64,000 bases of DNA from Lachnoclostridium sp. An131 (GTDB lineage Bacteria > Bacillota > Clostridia > Lachnospirales > Lachnospiraceae). The DNA lies in the NCBI RefSeq assembly GCF_002160825.1, contig NZ_NFLI01000015.1:41498-105497 (forward strand). Reading direction: 5' to 3'. The first letter of the stretch is position 1, and the number at the start of each line of letters is the position of its first letter. The notes under the pieces are model-generated. The model saw only the letters and a program-made list of their open reading frames with translations, ran no database searches and was not told the DNA's origin. Of the stretch, positions 8,199 through 17,171 are shown piece by piece. The translations under genes were made by a program, and so were the position numbers.

Positions 8199-9812
8199 AT
8201 GAAAAAATTATTGAAAAAACTGGTTTTGCTTTTGGTTCTGGCGCTGGCTGCGTTTCTATATTATTACGTGGCTCTGCCCGCCTTTAATATCCATTCCATC
8301 GAAACCTGGTTCTTTCTGATCGTTGGATGGCTTGTGCTGGTACTCCTTTTTTCGTTTCGGAAATTTGATTTTTCCCGAAAAGGAACGGTTCAATATCATG
8401 ATAAAAAGGGCTTTAGCTTTACGAAGGCAGGCCTGGCGGTATTGGGGATAATGATTCTGGTACTGGCTGTGGGAACGCTGCTTTCTTCGCCCATCATCAA
8501 TGCCAGGAGGTATCAGGGGCTTTTAAAGGTGGAGGAGCGGGAGTTTTCTGAAGACATTCCCCAGCTGGATTACGACCAGATTCCGCTTCTGGATAAGGAT
8601 TCTGCGGAGCTTTTGGGAAACAGAAAGATGGGAAGCATGGTGGAATATGTATCCCAGTTTGAGGTCAGCAGTCTCTACACCCAGATCAATTATAAGGAAA
8701 AGCCGGTGCGCGTGACGCCTCTGGTATATGCCAGCCCGATCAAATGGCTCACGAATCAGAGCGGAGGAATTCCGGCCTACATCAGGATTGATATGACGAC
8801 CCAGGAGACGGAGTGCGTGAAGCTGGAGAAGCCGATCCGCTATTCGGAATCCGAGTATTTCAACCGGAACATCTACCGTCATCTGCGGTTCCGGTATCCT
8901 ACCTATATTTTCGACAGCATCAGCTTTGAGATCGATGATGAGGGTACGCCTTACTGGATCTGTCCGGTGAAAAAATTTAATATTGGTCTCTGGGGCGGAC
9001 AGACCATCGGAAAGGTGGTGCTGTGTAATGCCCAGACAGGAGAATGCACCAGCATGGACGTGCAGGATGTGCCGGAATGGGTAGACCGGGTGTATTCCGC
9101 GGATCTCCTGATTCAGCTCTATGACTATTATGGGAGCCTGCGGCATGGCTATTTCAACAGCATTCTGGGGCAGAAGGACTGTCTGAGAACCACAGAAGGA
9201 TATAATTACATCGCTATGGACGACGACGTCTGGGTATATACGGGCGTGACCTCTGTATCCGGCGATCAGTCTAACGTGGGCTTTGTGCTGATGAATCAGC
9301 GTACCATGGAAACCCGTTATTATGCCTGCGCGGGAGCGGAAGAGTTTTCCGCCATGTCGTCAGCAGAGGGCCAGGTACAGCATCTGGGCTATAAGGCCGC
9401 TTTCCCGCTGCTCCTGAATATAGCTGATGAGCCTACCTATTTCCTGGCGCTCAAGGATGAAGCGGGACTGGTGAAGAAATATGCCATGGTTAATGTGCAG
9501 CGCTATCAGATCGTAGCCATCGGGGATACAGTGCCTGAATGTGAGGAGGCCTATATTTCTCTTCTGAACGACAATAACATTATCGCGGAGGAGAGCGCCG
9601 AGACGCAGAAGCGCAGCGGCGTGATTGCCAGAATTGTGGAAGGCGTCATCGACGGGAATACCCATTATTACATTTTCCTGGAAGGCTCCGAAAGCATTTT
9701 TGATGTGGCCCTTTCTGATTTTGTCGAAATTGTAAGGTATCAGGCGGGAGACCGGATTACCTTAGAGTATCTGGAGGGAGAAAAAACCTGCCGTGTGACA
9801 GGAATATCCTGA
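8199..9812 (+). CDS. Conserved membrane-anchored protein of unknown function
   Basis: This 537-residue protein starts at 8199 with GAGAGGGG upstream; a GTG at 8163 is possible but lacks a site. The N-terminus has three membrane segments (about 6-24, 31-50, 73-95). A large extracytoplasmic or soluble region follows, rich in Tyr and acidic residues, with no catalytic motif that I can name. It contains a distinctive FNRNIYRHLRFRYPTYIFD stretch and a FEIDDEGTPYWICPVKKF stretch. I believe close relatives are common in Lachnospiraceae but have no assigned role. It is 52 bases after gldA and may share its transcript. Confidence 0.8.
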   Translation: MKKLLKKLVLLLVLALAAFLYYYVALPAFNIHSIETWFFLIVGWLVLVLLFSFRKFDFSRKGTVQYHDKKGFSFTKAGLAVLGIMILVLAVGTLLSSPIINARRYQGLLKVEEREFSEDIPQLDYDQIPLLDKDSAELLGNRKMGSMVEYVSQFEVSSLYTQINYKEKPVRVTPLVYASPIKWLTNQSGGIPAYIRIDMTTQETECVKLEKPIRYSESEYFNRNIYRHLRFRYPTYIFDSISFEIDDEGTPYWICPVKKFNIGLWGGQTIGKVVLCNAQTGECTSMDVQDVPEWVDRVYSADLLIQLYDYYGSLRHGYFNSILGQKDCLRTTEGYNYIAMDDDVWVYTGVTSVSGDQSNVGFVLMNQRTMETRYYACAGAEEFSAMSSAEGQVQHLGYKAAFPLLLNIADEPTYFLALKDEAGLVKKYAMVNVQRYQIVAIGDTVPECEEAYISLLNDNNIIAEESAETQKRSGVIARIVEGVIDGNTHYYIFLEGSESIFDVALSDFVEIVRYQAGDRITLEYLEGEKTCRVTGIS

Positions 9813-9864
9813 GCCCTTTCCCGGAAGGCTATGGGATGAAATAAGGATTTTTAAAATTGCAGAA

Positions 9865-9895
9865 GGAGAGTCTGCCCTGTCCGGGCGGACTCTCC
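9865..9895. terminator. Bidirectional hairpin between convergent genes
   Basis: GGAGAGTCTGCCC (9865-9877) pairs with GGGCGGACTCTCC (9883-9895), with one G-T pair and a 5-base loop. It serves the membrane-protein gene and, from the other side, the L,D-transpeptidase. Confidence 0.7.
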
Positions 9896-9944
9896 TCAAC
9901 TCTCTTCAACGCTTCTCAAAAAATTGCAGTTTTGCTTTTCGAGC

Positions 9945-11402
9945 CTATTCAGATATCTCTGCGGACGATGATTCAGGCTGCGCTTCTTCCTCTGGCACTG
10001 TCTCTGTTCCCGGAAGATAATAGCAGATTACCGGAGTGCCCTTCTCCACATAGCTATAGAGCTCCTGCGCCACGGAAACCGGAAGATTGATACAGCCGTG
10101 CGAACCGTTTGTTTTGTAGATGTCTCCGCCAAAAGAGCTTCTCCATCCGGCGTCGTGCATGCCGATATTGCCGTTAAAGGGCATCCAATAGGATACCGGA
10201 GTCTCGTAGTTTTCCCCTGTCAGAGTCGCGTCGCGTTGTTTATAGGTAATACTGTACACCCCGTCCGGTGTGTCGTACCCGCGGGAGGCGTTGCCGGACA
10301 CAAAATCTGACTCCAGGATCAATGTGCCGTCCTGGTAGAAGAACAGATGCTGCGCGGTCAGATTAATTTCTACATAAGTATTTCCATAATCGGGTGTTTC
10401 GTAGGAGGCGGCTGTCTGGTAATAGACCGGAGTACGTTCTCCGCTTTCCCCGTTTTCGATCATTTCGGCCAGCTCTATGGCCTCCTGGGTATAATTCATC
10501 CACCAGCCGTAATCTCCGGAATCAATCGTAATTTCCTGTCCATAGCTGGTTTTAAAGGTCCGGGAGCGGAAAATGGTATCGTATTTTTTGCGGAGCGTGG
10601 CTACATATTCCTCCACCTTTTCCTGATCCAGTCCGGTCTCGAAGCCGTCGATGGTTACCCACGTGCTAATGGTGGCGCCGTCAAGGACCTCCTTATTTTC
10701 CCCAAAGGTATAGGTGATGGTAACGGCTGTGTATTTCTGCGCTTTTTCCAGGGCAGCCTGAAGCCGTTCGTCATCGGAAGTGACCTGCGGCTCATGATAG
10801 CAGCCCTCCTGTTCCAGATCTATCTGCTCTGTCAGGCTTTCGACTGCAGCGCTGACAGCCTCCAGCGTCTGTTCGTAATCCAGTTCATTTCCCCGTGTCT
10901 CCGCAATAATCTGGAAGCCATTTTCCGGTGTGTATTCAGAAATACTGGCGTCAACGGGAGAAACGGCAGAGTCATCCTGAAGCCCATTAAGCTGACAGAC
11001 CTGGGTCTCCAACGCTGTGTTATCGTATGTCAGCAGCTCTTCCGTCTCATGAGTCTCTCCGGCGGCCAGAAACCAGAGCCATTTATTCTGCTGCCTCAGG
11101 ATCTCGTCCAACGGTTCCGCAGAGCTGTATTCTAATGAAATGTCTTTCCCTGCAATCGTTTCCGCCAATGGAGCTCCGTCAGACTGACGCTCCGTAATCT
11201 GCAGGGAATAATTCTGCACCTGCTCCGTCAGCTCCTGCACCGTCATGTTCGACACGTCAATCTGGTCAATCACAGTCCCCCTTAAAAAATGGCTGTGGTA
11301 ATAAAATACGCCGCCCACGTAAACAGCAGCGGCTGCAAGGAGCAGAAATAATAAAACGTTCCGCCGTGCAGTTTTCATCTTTTGCTTTTTTCTTTTCGGC
11401 AT
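9945..11402 (-). CDS. L,D-transpeptidase with peptidoglycan-binding domain
   Basis: This 485-residue cell-wall enzyme forms 3-3 cross-links or attaches proteins to peptidoglycan. A cytoplasmic Arg/Lys-rich start and one membrane segment (about 13-30) anchor it. A putative peptidoglycan-binding region (about 60-320, PG_binding_4-like) is followed by a YkuD catalytic domain (about 335-465). The signature GSHGCINLP near 430 holds the catalytic Cys, and the GMHDAGWRSSFGG stretch lies upstream. The tail is acidic. It stands alone, convergent with the preceding gene. Confidence 0.93.
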   Translation of the reverse strand: MPKRKKQKMKTARRNVLLFLLLAAAAVYVGGVFYYHSHFLRGTVIDQIDVSNMTVQELTEQVQNYSLQITERQSDGAPLAETIAGKDISLEYSSAEPLDEILRQQNKWLWFLAAGETHETEELLTYDNTALETQVCQLNGLQDDSAVSPVDASISEYTPENGFQIIAETRGNELDYEQTLEAVSAAVESLTEQIDLEQEGCYHEPQVTSDDERLQAALEKAQKYTAVTITYTFGENKEVLDGATISTWVTIDGFETGLDQEKVEEYVATLRKKYDTIFRSRTFKTSYGQEITIDSGDYGWWMNYTQEAIELAEMIENGESGERTPVYYQTAASYETPDYGNTYVEINLTAQHLFFYQDGTLILESDFVSGNASRGYDTPDGVYSITYKQRDATLTGENYETPVSYWMPFNGNIGMHDAGWRSSFGGDIYKTNGSHGCINLPVSVAQELYSYVEKGTPVICYYLPGTETVPEEEAQPESSSAEISE

Positions 11403-11540
11403 ATTCGTCTTCGGTCCTTTCTGTACCGCCTACCCTTCATATAGTGAATGAGGAAAGCGATTCCTTTATTACTATTGTAATTATACAAACGGCTTCCCCG
11501 GGGGACAATATCTTTTTTCTTAAATTTTTTTAAATCCGGG

Positions 11541-11568
11541 TTGAAAGGAGAAGGGAATATGATACACT
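11541..11568 (+). promoter_or_regulatory. Promoter of the radical-SAM operon
   Basis: TTGAAA (11541-11546), a 16-base spacer and TACACT (11563-11568). It gives a leader of about 210 bases. Confidence 0.5.
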
Positions 11569-11574
11569 GAAGTT

Positions 11575-11781
11575 ACGAAAAGATCTCAGAAATACGGAAA
11601 TGTGCCCTGCGCAGGCTGAAGCAGTTGCAGCCTTATGCATTCTGGCATTGACTTTTTCGCGGGAACGATTTATATTCAAAGACAGCTTGTGTCAGAATGC
11701 AGGACCCGGAAGTTCTGTTTTTAAGTAAAATCATGTAAAAGGAGAAAAGTTGTAATTGTGTGCTCATACACAATATCATAA
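11575..11781 (+). other. Structured leader of the radical-SAM operon
   Basis: The leader contains a long-range stem, GCATTCTG (11637-11644) with CAGAATGC (11693-11700). It also contains a 7-bp hairpin, ATTGTGT (11755-11761) with ACACAAT (11768-11774), placed between a GGAG (11741-11744) and the start codon. No known riboswitch class was recognised. The rest of the 11403-11540 gap shows no gene. Confidence 0.4.
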
Positions 11782-13746
11782 GTGCCAAAAATGAAAAAAT
11801 TAGCTTTAAGTGATGAAATCTTATTGAAAATAGACAAGCCTGCCCGGTATCTGGGAAATGAGATCAACGCCGTTTTAAAGGATCCGGAGAAGGTGAACGT
11901 ACGTTTCTGCATGTGCTTCCCTGACGTATACGAGATCGGCATGTCCCATCTTGGCATCCAGCTCCTTTATGACATGTTTAATCAGAGAGAGGATGTCTGG
12001 TGCGAGCGCGTCTATTCCCCCTGGGTAGACCTGGATCAGATTCTGAGAGAAAGGAACATCCCGCTGTTTGCGCTGGAATCCCAGGACCCGGTGCGGGAAT
12101 TTGATTTTCTGGGAATTACGCTTCAGTATGAAATGTGCTATACGAATATTCTTCAGATTCTGGATTTGAGCGGAATCCCCTTAAGTGCCGCAGACCGAAC
12201 CTGGGCGGATCCGATTGTGATCGGCGGCGGTCCCTGCGCCACAAACCCGGAGCCGCTGGCGGAGTTTTTTGACCTCTTCTATATCGGAGAGGGCGAGACC
12301 TCTTACTTTGCCCTGCTGGATGCTTATAAGGAAGTGCGGCAGGAAGGCGGAAGCCGGCAGGAGTTTCTGGAGCGGGCGGCACAGATCCCTGGAATCTACG
12401 TTCCCTCTTTCTATGAAATTACCTGTCATGAGGATGGCACGATCGCTTCCATGGAGCCTGTAAATTCCCATGCGCCCAGAAAGGTGGAAAAGCAGGTAGT
12501 GACCGACCTTACTCATACGTATTATCCGAAGAAACCGCTGGTACCCTTCATCAAGGTCACCCAGGACCGTGTGGTTCTGGAGATCCAGAGAGGCTGTATC
12601 CGCGGCTGCCGTTTTTGTCAGGCGGGTATGCTGTACCGGCCTACACGGGAGCGTTCCCTGGAAATGCTGGAACAGGCGGCCCTTGATATGCTGGAAAGCA
12701 CCGGACACGAGGAGATCTCCTTAAGCTCTCTTAGCTCCAGCGATTATTCGCAGCTTCCGGAGCTGGTGACATTTCTTATTGATACTTTTGGAAACAGGGG
12801 GGTCAATATCTCCCTGCCTTCCCTGCGCATTGACGCCTTCTCTCTGGATGTCATGAGCAAGGTGCAGGATATCCGCAAGAGCAGCCTGACCTTTGCGCCG
12901 GAGGCCGGTTCCCAGCGTCTGCGCGACGTGATCAACAAGGGCCTGACCGAGGAAGTGATTCTGGAAGGAGCAGGACAGGCTTTTGAGGGCGGCTGGAACA
13001 AGGTAAAGCTCTATTTTATGCTGGGTCTGCCCACGGAGACAGAGGAGGACCAGAAAAGCATCGCCTGGCTTGCGGAGCGGATCGCCCGCCGCTATTACGA
13101 GATCCCAAAAGATCAGCGGAACGGAAAATGTCAGATCACCGTCAGCACCTCCTTCTTTGTGCCGAAGCCCTTTACGCCCTTCCAGTGGGCCCGCATGTGC
13201 ACACGGGAGGAATTTCTGGAAAAGGCCCATACGGTAAACACGGAAATAAAAGCCCAGCTGAACCGCAAGAGCATCAAATACAACTGGCACGAGGCGGACG
13301 TCACAGTGCTGGAGGGAATCTTCGCCCGCGGAGACCGGAAGGTATCGAAGGCGCTTCGTCTTGCTTACGAGAAGGGCTGCCTTTTCGATTCCTGGTCCGA
13401 GCATTTCCATAATGAGCTCTGGCTGGAAGCCTTTGACGAGGCGGGCATCGACACCTCCTTCTACACGACACGCCAGAGAAAAACGGACGAGATCTTCCCA
13501 TGGGACTTTATTGACGTCGGTGTGACAAAGAGGTTCCTGCTGCGGGAATGGGAGAGAGCCCATGAGGAAAGCGTTACGCCCAACTGCCTGATGCAGTGCC
13601 AGGGCTGCGGCGCGGGCCGTTACCATACCGGCGTATGCCCCGGCGCGTCCGCGTCCGGCACGGCACAGGAAAAGGCCCCGGAAGGAGGCACACTGGTTTC
13701 TTCTGAAACCGCACAGGAGAGAAAGAAAGGAGAAAATCAGGCATGA
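11782..13746 (+). CDS. TIGR03960-type B12-binding-fold radical SAM protein
   Basis: This protein has about 654 residues and starts at GTG 11782, or at ATG 11791 three codons on; neither has a good nearby ribosome site. The N-terminal half (about 40-190) has the B12-binding-like fold seen in YgiQ/TIGR03960 proteins. The radical SAM core has the 4Fe-4S motif CIRGCRFC in RGCIRGCRFCQAGM (about residue 270). The C-terminus carries CLMQCQGCGAG, an extra Cys cluster. The family is almost always next to a TIGR03936 partner and RNase G in Firmicutes, as here. The substrate is unknown, with RNA or ribosome modification often suspected. Confidence 0.9.
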   Translation: MPKMKKLALSDEILLKIDKPARYLGNEINAVLKDPEKVNVRFCMCFPDVYEIGMSHLGIQLLYDMFNQREDVWCERVYSPWVDLDQILRERNIPLFALESQDPVREFDFLGITLQYEMCYTNILQILDLSGIPLSAADRTWADPIVIGGGPCATNPEPLAEFFDLFYIGEGETSYFALLDAYKEVRQEGGSRQEFLERAAQIPGIYVPSFYEITCHEDGTIASMEPVNSHAPRKVEKQVVTDLTHTYYPKKPLVPFIKVTQDRVVLEIQRGCIRGCRFCQAGMLYRPTRERSLEMLEQAALDMLESTGHEEISLSSLSSSDYSQLPELVTFLIDTFGNRGVNISLPSLRIDAFSLDVMSKVQDIRKSSLTFAPEAGSQRLRDVINKGLTEEVILEGAGQAFEGGWNKVKLYFMLGLPTETEEDQKSIAWLAERIARRYYEIPKDQRNGKCQITVSTSFFVPKPFTPFQWARMCTREEFLEKAHTVNTEIKAQLNRKSIKYNWHEADVTVLEGIFARGDRKVSKALRLAYEKGCLFDSWSEHFHNELWLEAFDEAGIDTSFYTTRQRKTDEIFPWDFIDVGVTKRFLLREWERAHEESVTPNCLMQCQGCGAGRYHTGVCPGASASGTAQEKAPEGGTLVSSETAQERKKGENQA

Positions 13747-14462
13747 AAATCCGCATCAAATTCCGTAAATACGGCATCATGAAATTTATCGGCCATCTGG
13801 ATATCATGCGCTATTTCCAGAAGGCTATGCGCAGGGCTGACATTGACATCTGCTATTCCAGCGGCTTCAGTCCCCATATGATTATGTCCTTTGCATCCCC
13901 GCTTGGAGTGGGGCTGACCAGTGACGGCGAATATCTGGATATAGAGATTGGAAACGAACAGTCCTCTGCTTCTGCGGTGAAGCGTCTGAACGCAGTGATG
14001 GCAGAAGGCGTCGAGGTCCTTTCGTTCCGCAGGATCCCGGATGAAAAATCCTCCAATGCCATGTCTCTTGTAGCGGCCGCTGACTACGAAGTGCGTTTCC
14101 GGGAGGAAAGCATCCTTCCAGAAAGCATCATGGAAGCCTGGACCTCCTTTTGCAGCCAGAATTCCATCTGTATCGTTAAGAAAACAAAAAAAGGCGAACG
14201 GGAACTTGATCTGAAGCCGTTAATCTATGAATCCCGCTGCGAAAAGGACGGCTCCGGACGTATCTGCATTTCTCTGCGTCTGTCAGCCGGAAGTGCCGAC
14301 AATATCAAGCCAGAGCTGGTAATGGATGCATTTGCGTCATACGCAGGCTTTGCTGTTCCGGATTTCGGCCTTCTGATTCACCGGAGGGAGCTTTACGCCG
14401 ATACAGGCCTGGAAGGAGCGGAGCGCTTTGTAAGCCTGGAGGATCTGGGAGAGGAGTTCTAG
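13743..14462 (+). CDS. TIGR03936 radical-SAM-associated protein (DUF2344)
   Basis: This 239-residue protein overlaps the radical SAM gene by four bases (ATGA), so the two are translationally coupled. It opens MKIRIKFRKYGIMKFIGHLD, with the conserved FIGHLD, ICYSSGFSPHM and LGVGLTSDGEYLDIE blocks of DUF2344. In other bacteria the domain is fused to the C-terminus of the radical SAM partner, which supports a physical complex. Its reaction is unknown. Confidence 0.9.
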   Translation: MKIRIKFRKYGIMKFIGHLDIMRYFQKAMRRADIDICYSSGFSPHMIMSFASPLGVGLTSDGEYLDIEIGNEQSSASAVKRLNAVMAEGVEVLSFRRIPDEKSSNAMSLVAAADYEVRFREESILPESIMEAWTSFCSQNSICIVKKTKKGERELDLKPLIYESRCEKDGSGRICISLRLSAGSADNIKPELVMDAFASYAGFAVPDFGLLIHRRELYADTGLEGAERFVSLEDLGEEF

Positions 14463-14464
14463 AA

Positions 14465-15667
14465 ATGGAGGAACAGGGAAATTTTCTCGTGACCCGGCTT
14501 TCTGTCCACGGAAAAGAAAGGGTTGTCAGCGCATATTATGAAAACGGCCACGCTGCAGAGCTTTCCTGCCTGTCCTCCGGCGCAGGCTCCCTGCTGGGCA
14601 ATATTTATGTGGGAAAGGTAAAAAATATCCTGTCAAATATCAATGCGGCTTTTATAGAGATCGCAGACGGCGTCCTCTGCTATTATTCCCTTGCAGACGG
14701 GGAAGCGCCGCTATATGCCTCGCCCGGAAGGCATGCGAGGCTTGCCGCTGGCGATGAGCTTCTTGTGCAGGTAAGCCGGGAAGCTGTCAAGACAAAGGCT
14801 CCGACTGTCAGCTGCAATCTGAACTTTGCCGGAAAATATCTGGTGCTTACCACAGGGAAAAGGAAGCTCGGTATTTCTTCCAGGCTGGACCAGGCAGAAC
14901 GCCAGCGGCTGCGCCAGCTTGCAGAGCCCTTTCTCCAGGAAGACCTCGGCATCATTGTCCGGACCAATGCGGCTGGAGCCGGAGAGGCGGAGCTGAAGGA
15001 GGAGCTGAGCCGTCTGACTGCCCTTGCCCGGCAGACCATAGAGACCGGACGAAATCAGGTATGCTTTTCCCTTATATACCGGGAGCCTCCCGTCTATGCG
15101 GCCAGAATCCGGAGCCTGCCTCAGAGCCGGCTTTCCAAAATTATAACGGATGATCGTATCATTTATGAGGAGCTTTCCTCATACCTTTCGGAATACCAGC
15201 CGGAGGACTTGAATAAGCTGCAGCTTTATGAGCAGGAAGCGCCTTCCCTGAACAGTCTTTACGGAATTGCAGGAGCGCTGGAAGAGGCTCTGCGGGAGCG
15301 GGTATGGCTGAAATCCGGCGGCTATCTGGTGATTCAGCCTACCGAAGCCCTTACGGTGATTGACGTGAATACCGGGAAATACCAGGGGCGGAAAAAGCAG
15401 CAGGATACGTTCTTTAAAATCAATAAGGAAGCAGCCGCCGAGATTGCCAGGCAGCTCCGCCTGCGGAATCTGTCCGGCATTATCATCGCGGATTTTATTG
15501 ATATGGAGGCACAGGAGGATCAGAAGGAGCTTATGGATTATCTGGCTTCTGAGCTGAAGCACGATCCGGTAAAGACGACGCTGGTGGATATGACGGCGCT
15601 GGGGCTGGTGGAGATTACACGGAAGAAAACGCAGAAGTCGCTTTTTGAGCAGGTATACAGTGACTGA
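14465..15667 (+). CDS. rng: Ribonuclease E/G family protein
   Basis: This 400-residue cytoplasmic endoribonuclease starts two bases after the TIGR03936 stop. The N-terminal S1-type RNA-binding region (about 35-110: GNIYVGKVKNIL, AAFIEIADG) is followed by the RNase H-like/5' sensor and DNase I-like catalytic region. The catalytic acidic stretch is TVIDVNTGKYQGRK (about 297-310), followed by IIIADFIDME (about 336-345). Length is that of RNase G rather than E, and no long C-terminal scaffold exists. In this three-gene operon it probably acts in rRNA or mRNA processing. Confidence 0.92.
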   Translation: MEEQGNFLVTRLSVHGKERVVSAYYENGHAAELSCLSSGAGSLLGNIYVGKVKNILSNINAAFIEIADGVLCYYSLADGEAPLYASPGRHARLAAGDELLVQVSREAVKTKAPTVSCNLNFAGKYLVLTTGKRKLGISSRLDQAERQRLRQLAEPFLQEDLGIIVRTNAAGAGEAELKEELSRLTALARQTIETGRNQVCFSLIYREPPVYAARIRSLPQSRLSKIITDDRIIYEELSSYLSEYQPEDLNKLQLYEQEAPSLNSLYGIAGALEEALRERVWLKSGGYLVIQPTEALTVIDVNTGKYQGRKKQQDTFFKINKEAAAEIARQLRLRNLSGIIIADFIDMEAQEDQKELMDYLASELKHDPVKTTLVDMTALGLVEITRKKTQKSLFEQVYSD

Positions 15668-15675
15668 GCACGGAC

Positions 15676-15822
15676 GCCCCGCCGCCCCGGTTTCCTTCCA
15701 GAACCCGCTTGCGCTCCTGTCAAGCGTAGCGGTACTAAGGCTTCCCGGGCCAAAGAGCGGCCCGGGAAGCTTTAGTTTCGACGCTCTCCAAGGGTTCTTT
15801 CAGGAAACCGGGGCGGCGGGGC
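15676..15822. repeat. Structured repeat, copy 1
   Basis: This 147-bp element is bounded by a perfect 20-bp inverted repeat (15676-15695 with 15803-15822). Inside lies a second perfect 12-bp stem (15740-15751 with 15759-15770) with a 7-base loop. The block at 15779-15798 is identical, in reverse complement, to 18040-18059 of copy 2, and 15699-15741 matches copy 2 at 39 of 43 positions. The stems differ completely between copies but stay paired. It lies between RNase G and the C-S lyase gene and may double as a terminator. Confidence 0.85.
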
Positions 15823-15881
15823 TGTTCGTGACAGGCCCTGTACACCTCCTGAAAAAGCCGCACAGGAAAGGAAGGCAGTAT

Positions 15882-17099
15882 ATGAAGTACGATTTTACGA
15901 CAATTATGGACCGGCTTGGGAAGGATGCCATTGCTGTGGATATTCCCAGCTCCGGCAGCGGAAACGGTTTTTTCGCAGATGCAAAAATAAAGGACGGCTT
16001 TTCTGTGATCCCCATGTGGGTGGCAGACATGAATTTTCCCACACTTCCGGCGGTCTCTGAGGCGATTGTGGAGAGGGCGTCACATCCGGCTTATGGATAT
16101 TTTCAGCCCACAAAAGCCTATTTTGATGGAATTATCCGGTGGCATGAGGAGCGCTATGGTACCACGGGCCTTGCGAAGGAATGTATCGGATATGAGAATG
16201 GTGTGCTGGGCGGAGTGGTGAGTGCTCTGAAGATCTTGTGCCAGCCAGGGGATTCCATTGTGGTCCAGTCCCCTACCTATATCGGTTTTACACACTGCGC
16301 AGAAGACAATGGCTGGAATCTGGTCCTGAATCCGCTCCTACAGGATGAGCAGGGAGTGTGGCGGATCGACTATGAGGATCTGGAAAAAAAGATTGCGGAT
16401 GGAAAGATTCATACGGCCATTTTCTGTTCTCCCCATAATCCGGCAGGCCGTGTATGGGAAGAGTGGGAAATCCGAAGGCTGATGGAGCTCTATCAGAAAT
16501 ATGATGTGCATGTGATCTCGGATGAGATATGGGCTGACCTGACAATGCCCGGATACCGCCATATTCCCACACAGATGATCTCGGATGACGCCAGGATGCG
16601 CACCATAGCCTTCTATGCGCCTTCCAAGACGTTTAATCTGGCCGGCCTTGTGGGCTCTTATCATGTGATTTACAATTCCCTGCTGAGGGATCGGATCACA
16701 AAAGCAGGAGCCTCCACCCATTACAATTCCATGAATGTACTTTCCATGCATGCTCTGATTGCTGCTTACAGCCCCGAAGGACAGGAATGGCTGGATGAGC
16801 TTCGCCAGGTCCTGAAGAGCAATCTGGAGTATGCGGTTTCCTTTATCCATGACAATTTTGCGGGAATCCGGACGGTCATGCCTCAGGGGACCTATATGCT
16901 GTTTCTGGACTGTACAGACTGGTGCCGGGAACACCATACGACGATTGATGATTTGCAGAAGGCAGGCATTGAGGTGGGGGTGATTTGGCAGGACGGCCGG
17001 CCCTTCCACGGAGACTGCCATATCCGCATGAATCTAGCGCTGCCTCACAGTCTTGTCACAGAAGCCTTCGACCGCCTGAAGAAATATGTCTTTGTATAA
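15882..17099 (+). CDS. MalY/PatB-family PLP-dependent C-S lyase or aminotransferase
   Basis: This 405-residue fold-type I PLP enzyme starts at 15882 (MKYDFTTIMDRLGKDAIAVD) with AGGAAAGGAAGG upstream; the longer frame crosses the repeat. Typical blocks are PMWVADMNFPTLPAV, CSPHNPAGRVW, HVISDEIWADL and the PLP-lysine segment APSKTFNLAGL (Lys near residue 250). MalY/PatB enzymes cleave cystathionine or cysteine to pyruvate, ammonia and a thiol. Aminotransferase activity cannot be excluded. It stands between the two repeat copies, next to a MerR regulator. Confidence 0.9.
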   Translation: MKYDFTTIMDRLGKDAIAVDIPSSGSGNGFFADAKIKDGFSVIPMWVADMNFPTLPAVSEAIVERASHPAYGYFQPTKAYFDGIIRWHEERYGTTGLAKECIGYENGVLGGVVSALKILCQPGDSIVVQSPTYIGFTHCAEDNGWNLVLNPLLQDEQGVWRIDYEDLEKKIADGKIHTAIFCSPHNPAGRVWEEWEIRRLMELYQKYDVHVISDEIWADLTMPGYRHIPTQMISDDARMRTIAFYAPSKTFNLAGLVGSYHVIYNSLLRDRITKAGASTHYNSMNVLSMHALIAAYSPEGQEWLDELRQVLKSNLEYAVSFIHDNFAGIRTVMPQGTYMLFLDCTDWCREHHTTIDDLQKAGIEVGVIWQDGRPFHGDCHIRMNLALPHSLVTEAFDRLKKYVFV

Positions 17100-17117
17100 A
17101 TAATTTCCTGAAAACTC

Positions 17118-17148
17118 TTGACCCTGACGCTGCGTCATGGCTTACAAT
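17118..17148 (+). promoter_or_regulatory. MerR-type promoter with operator in the spacer
   Basis: TTGACC (17118-17123) and TACAAT (17143-17148) are separated by 19 bases. The spacer holds the perfect dyad TGACGC-T-GCGTCA (17125-17137). Long spacers with central dyads are the mark of MerR-activated promoters; the next gene encodes a MerR protein, so autoregulation is likely. Confidence 0.85.
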
Positions 17149-17171
17149 GGCCTTACACGGGAGGGATAGTT

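Noticed and set aside
11575..11781. Cobalamin riboswitch before the B12-binding-fold radical SAM gene
   Set aside because: I see no B12-box-like sequence, and proteins of this class often lack bound cobalamin.
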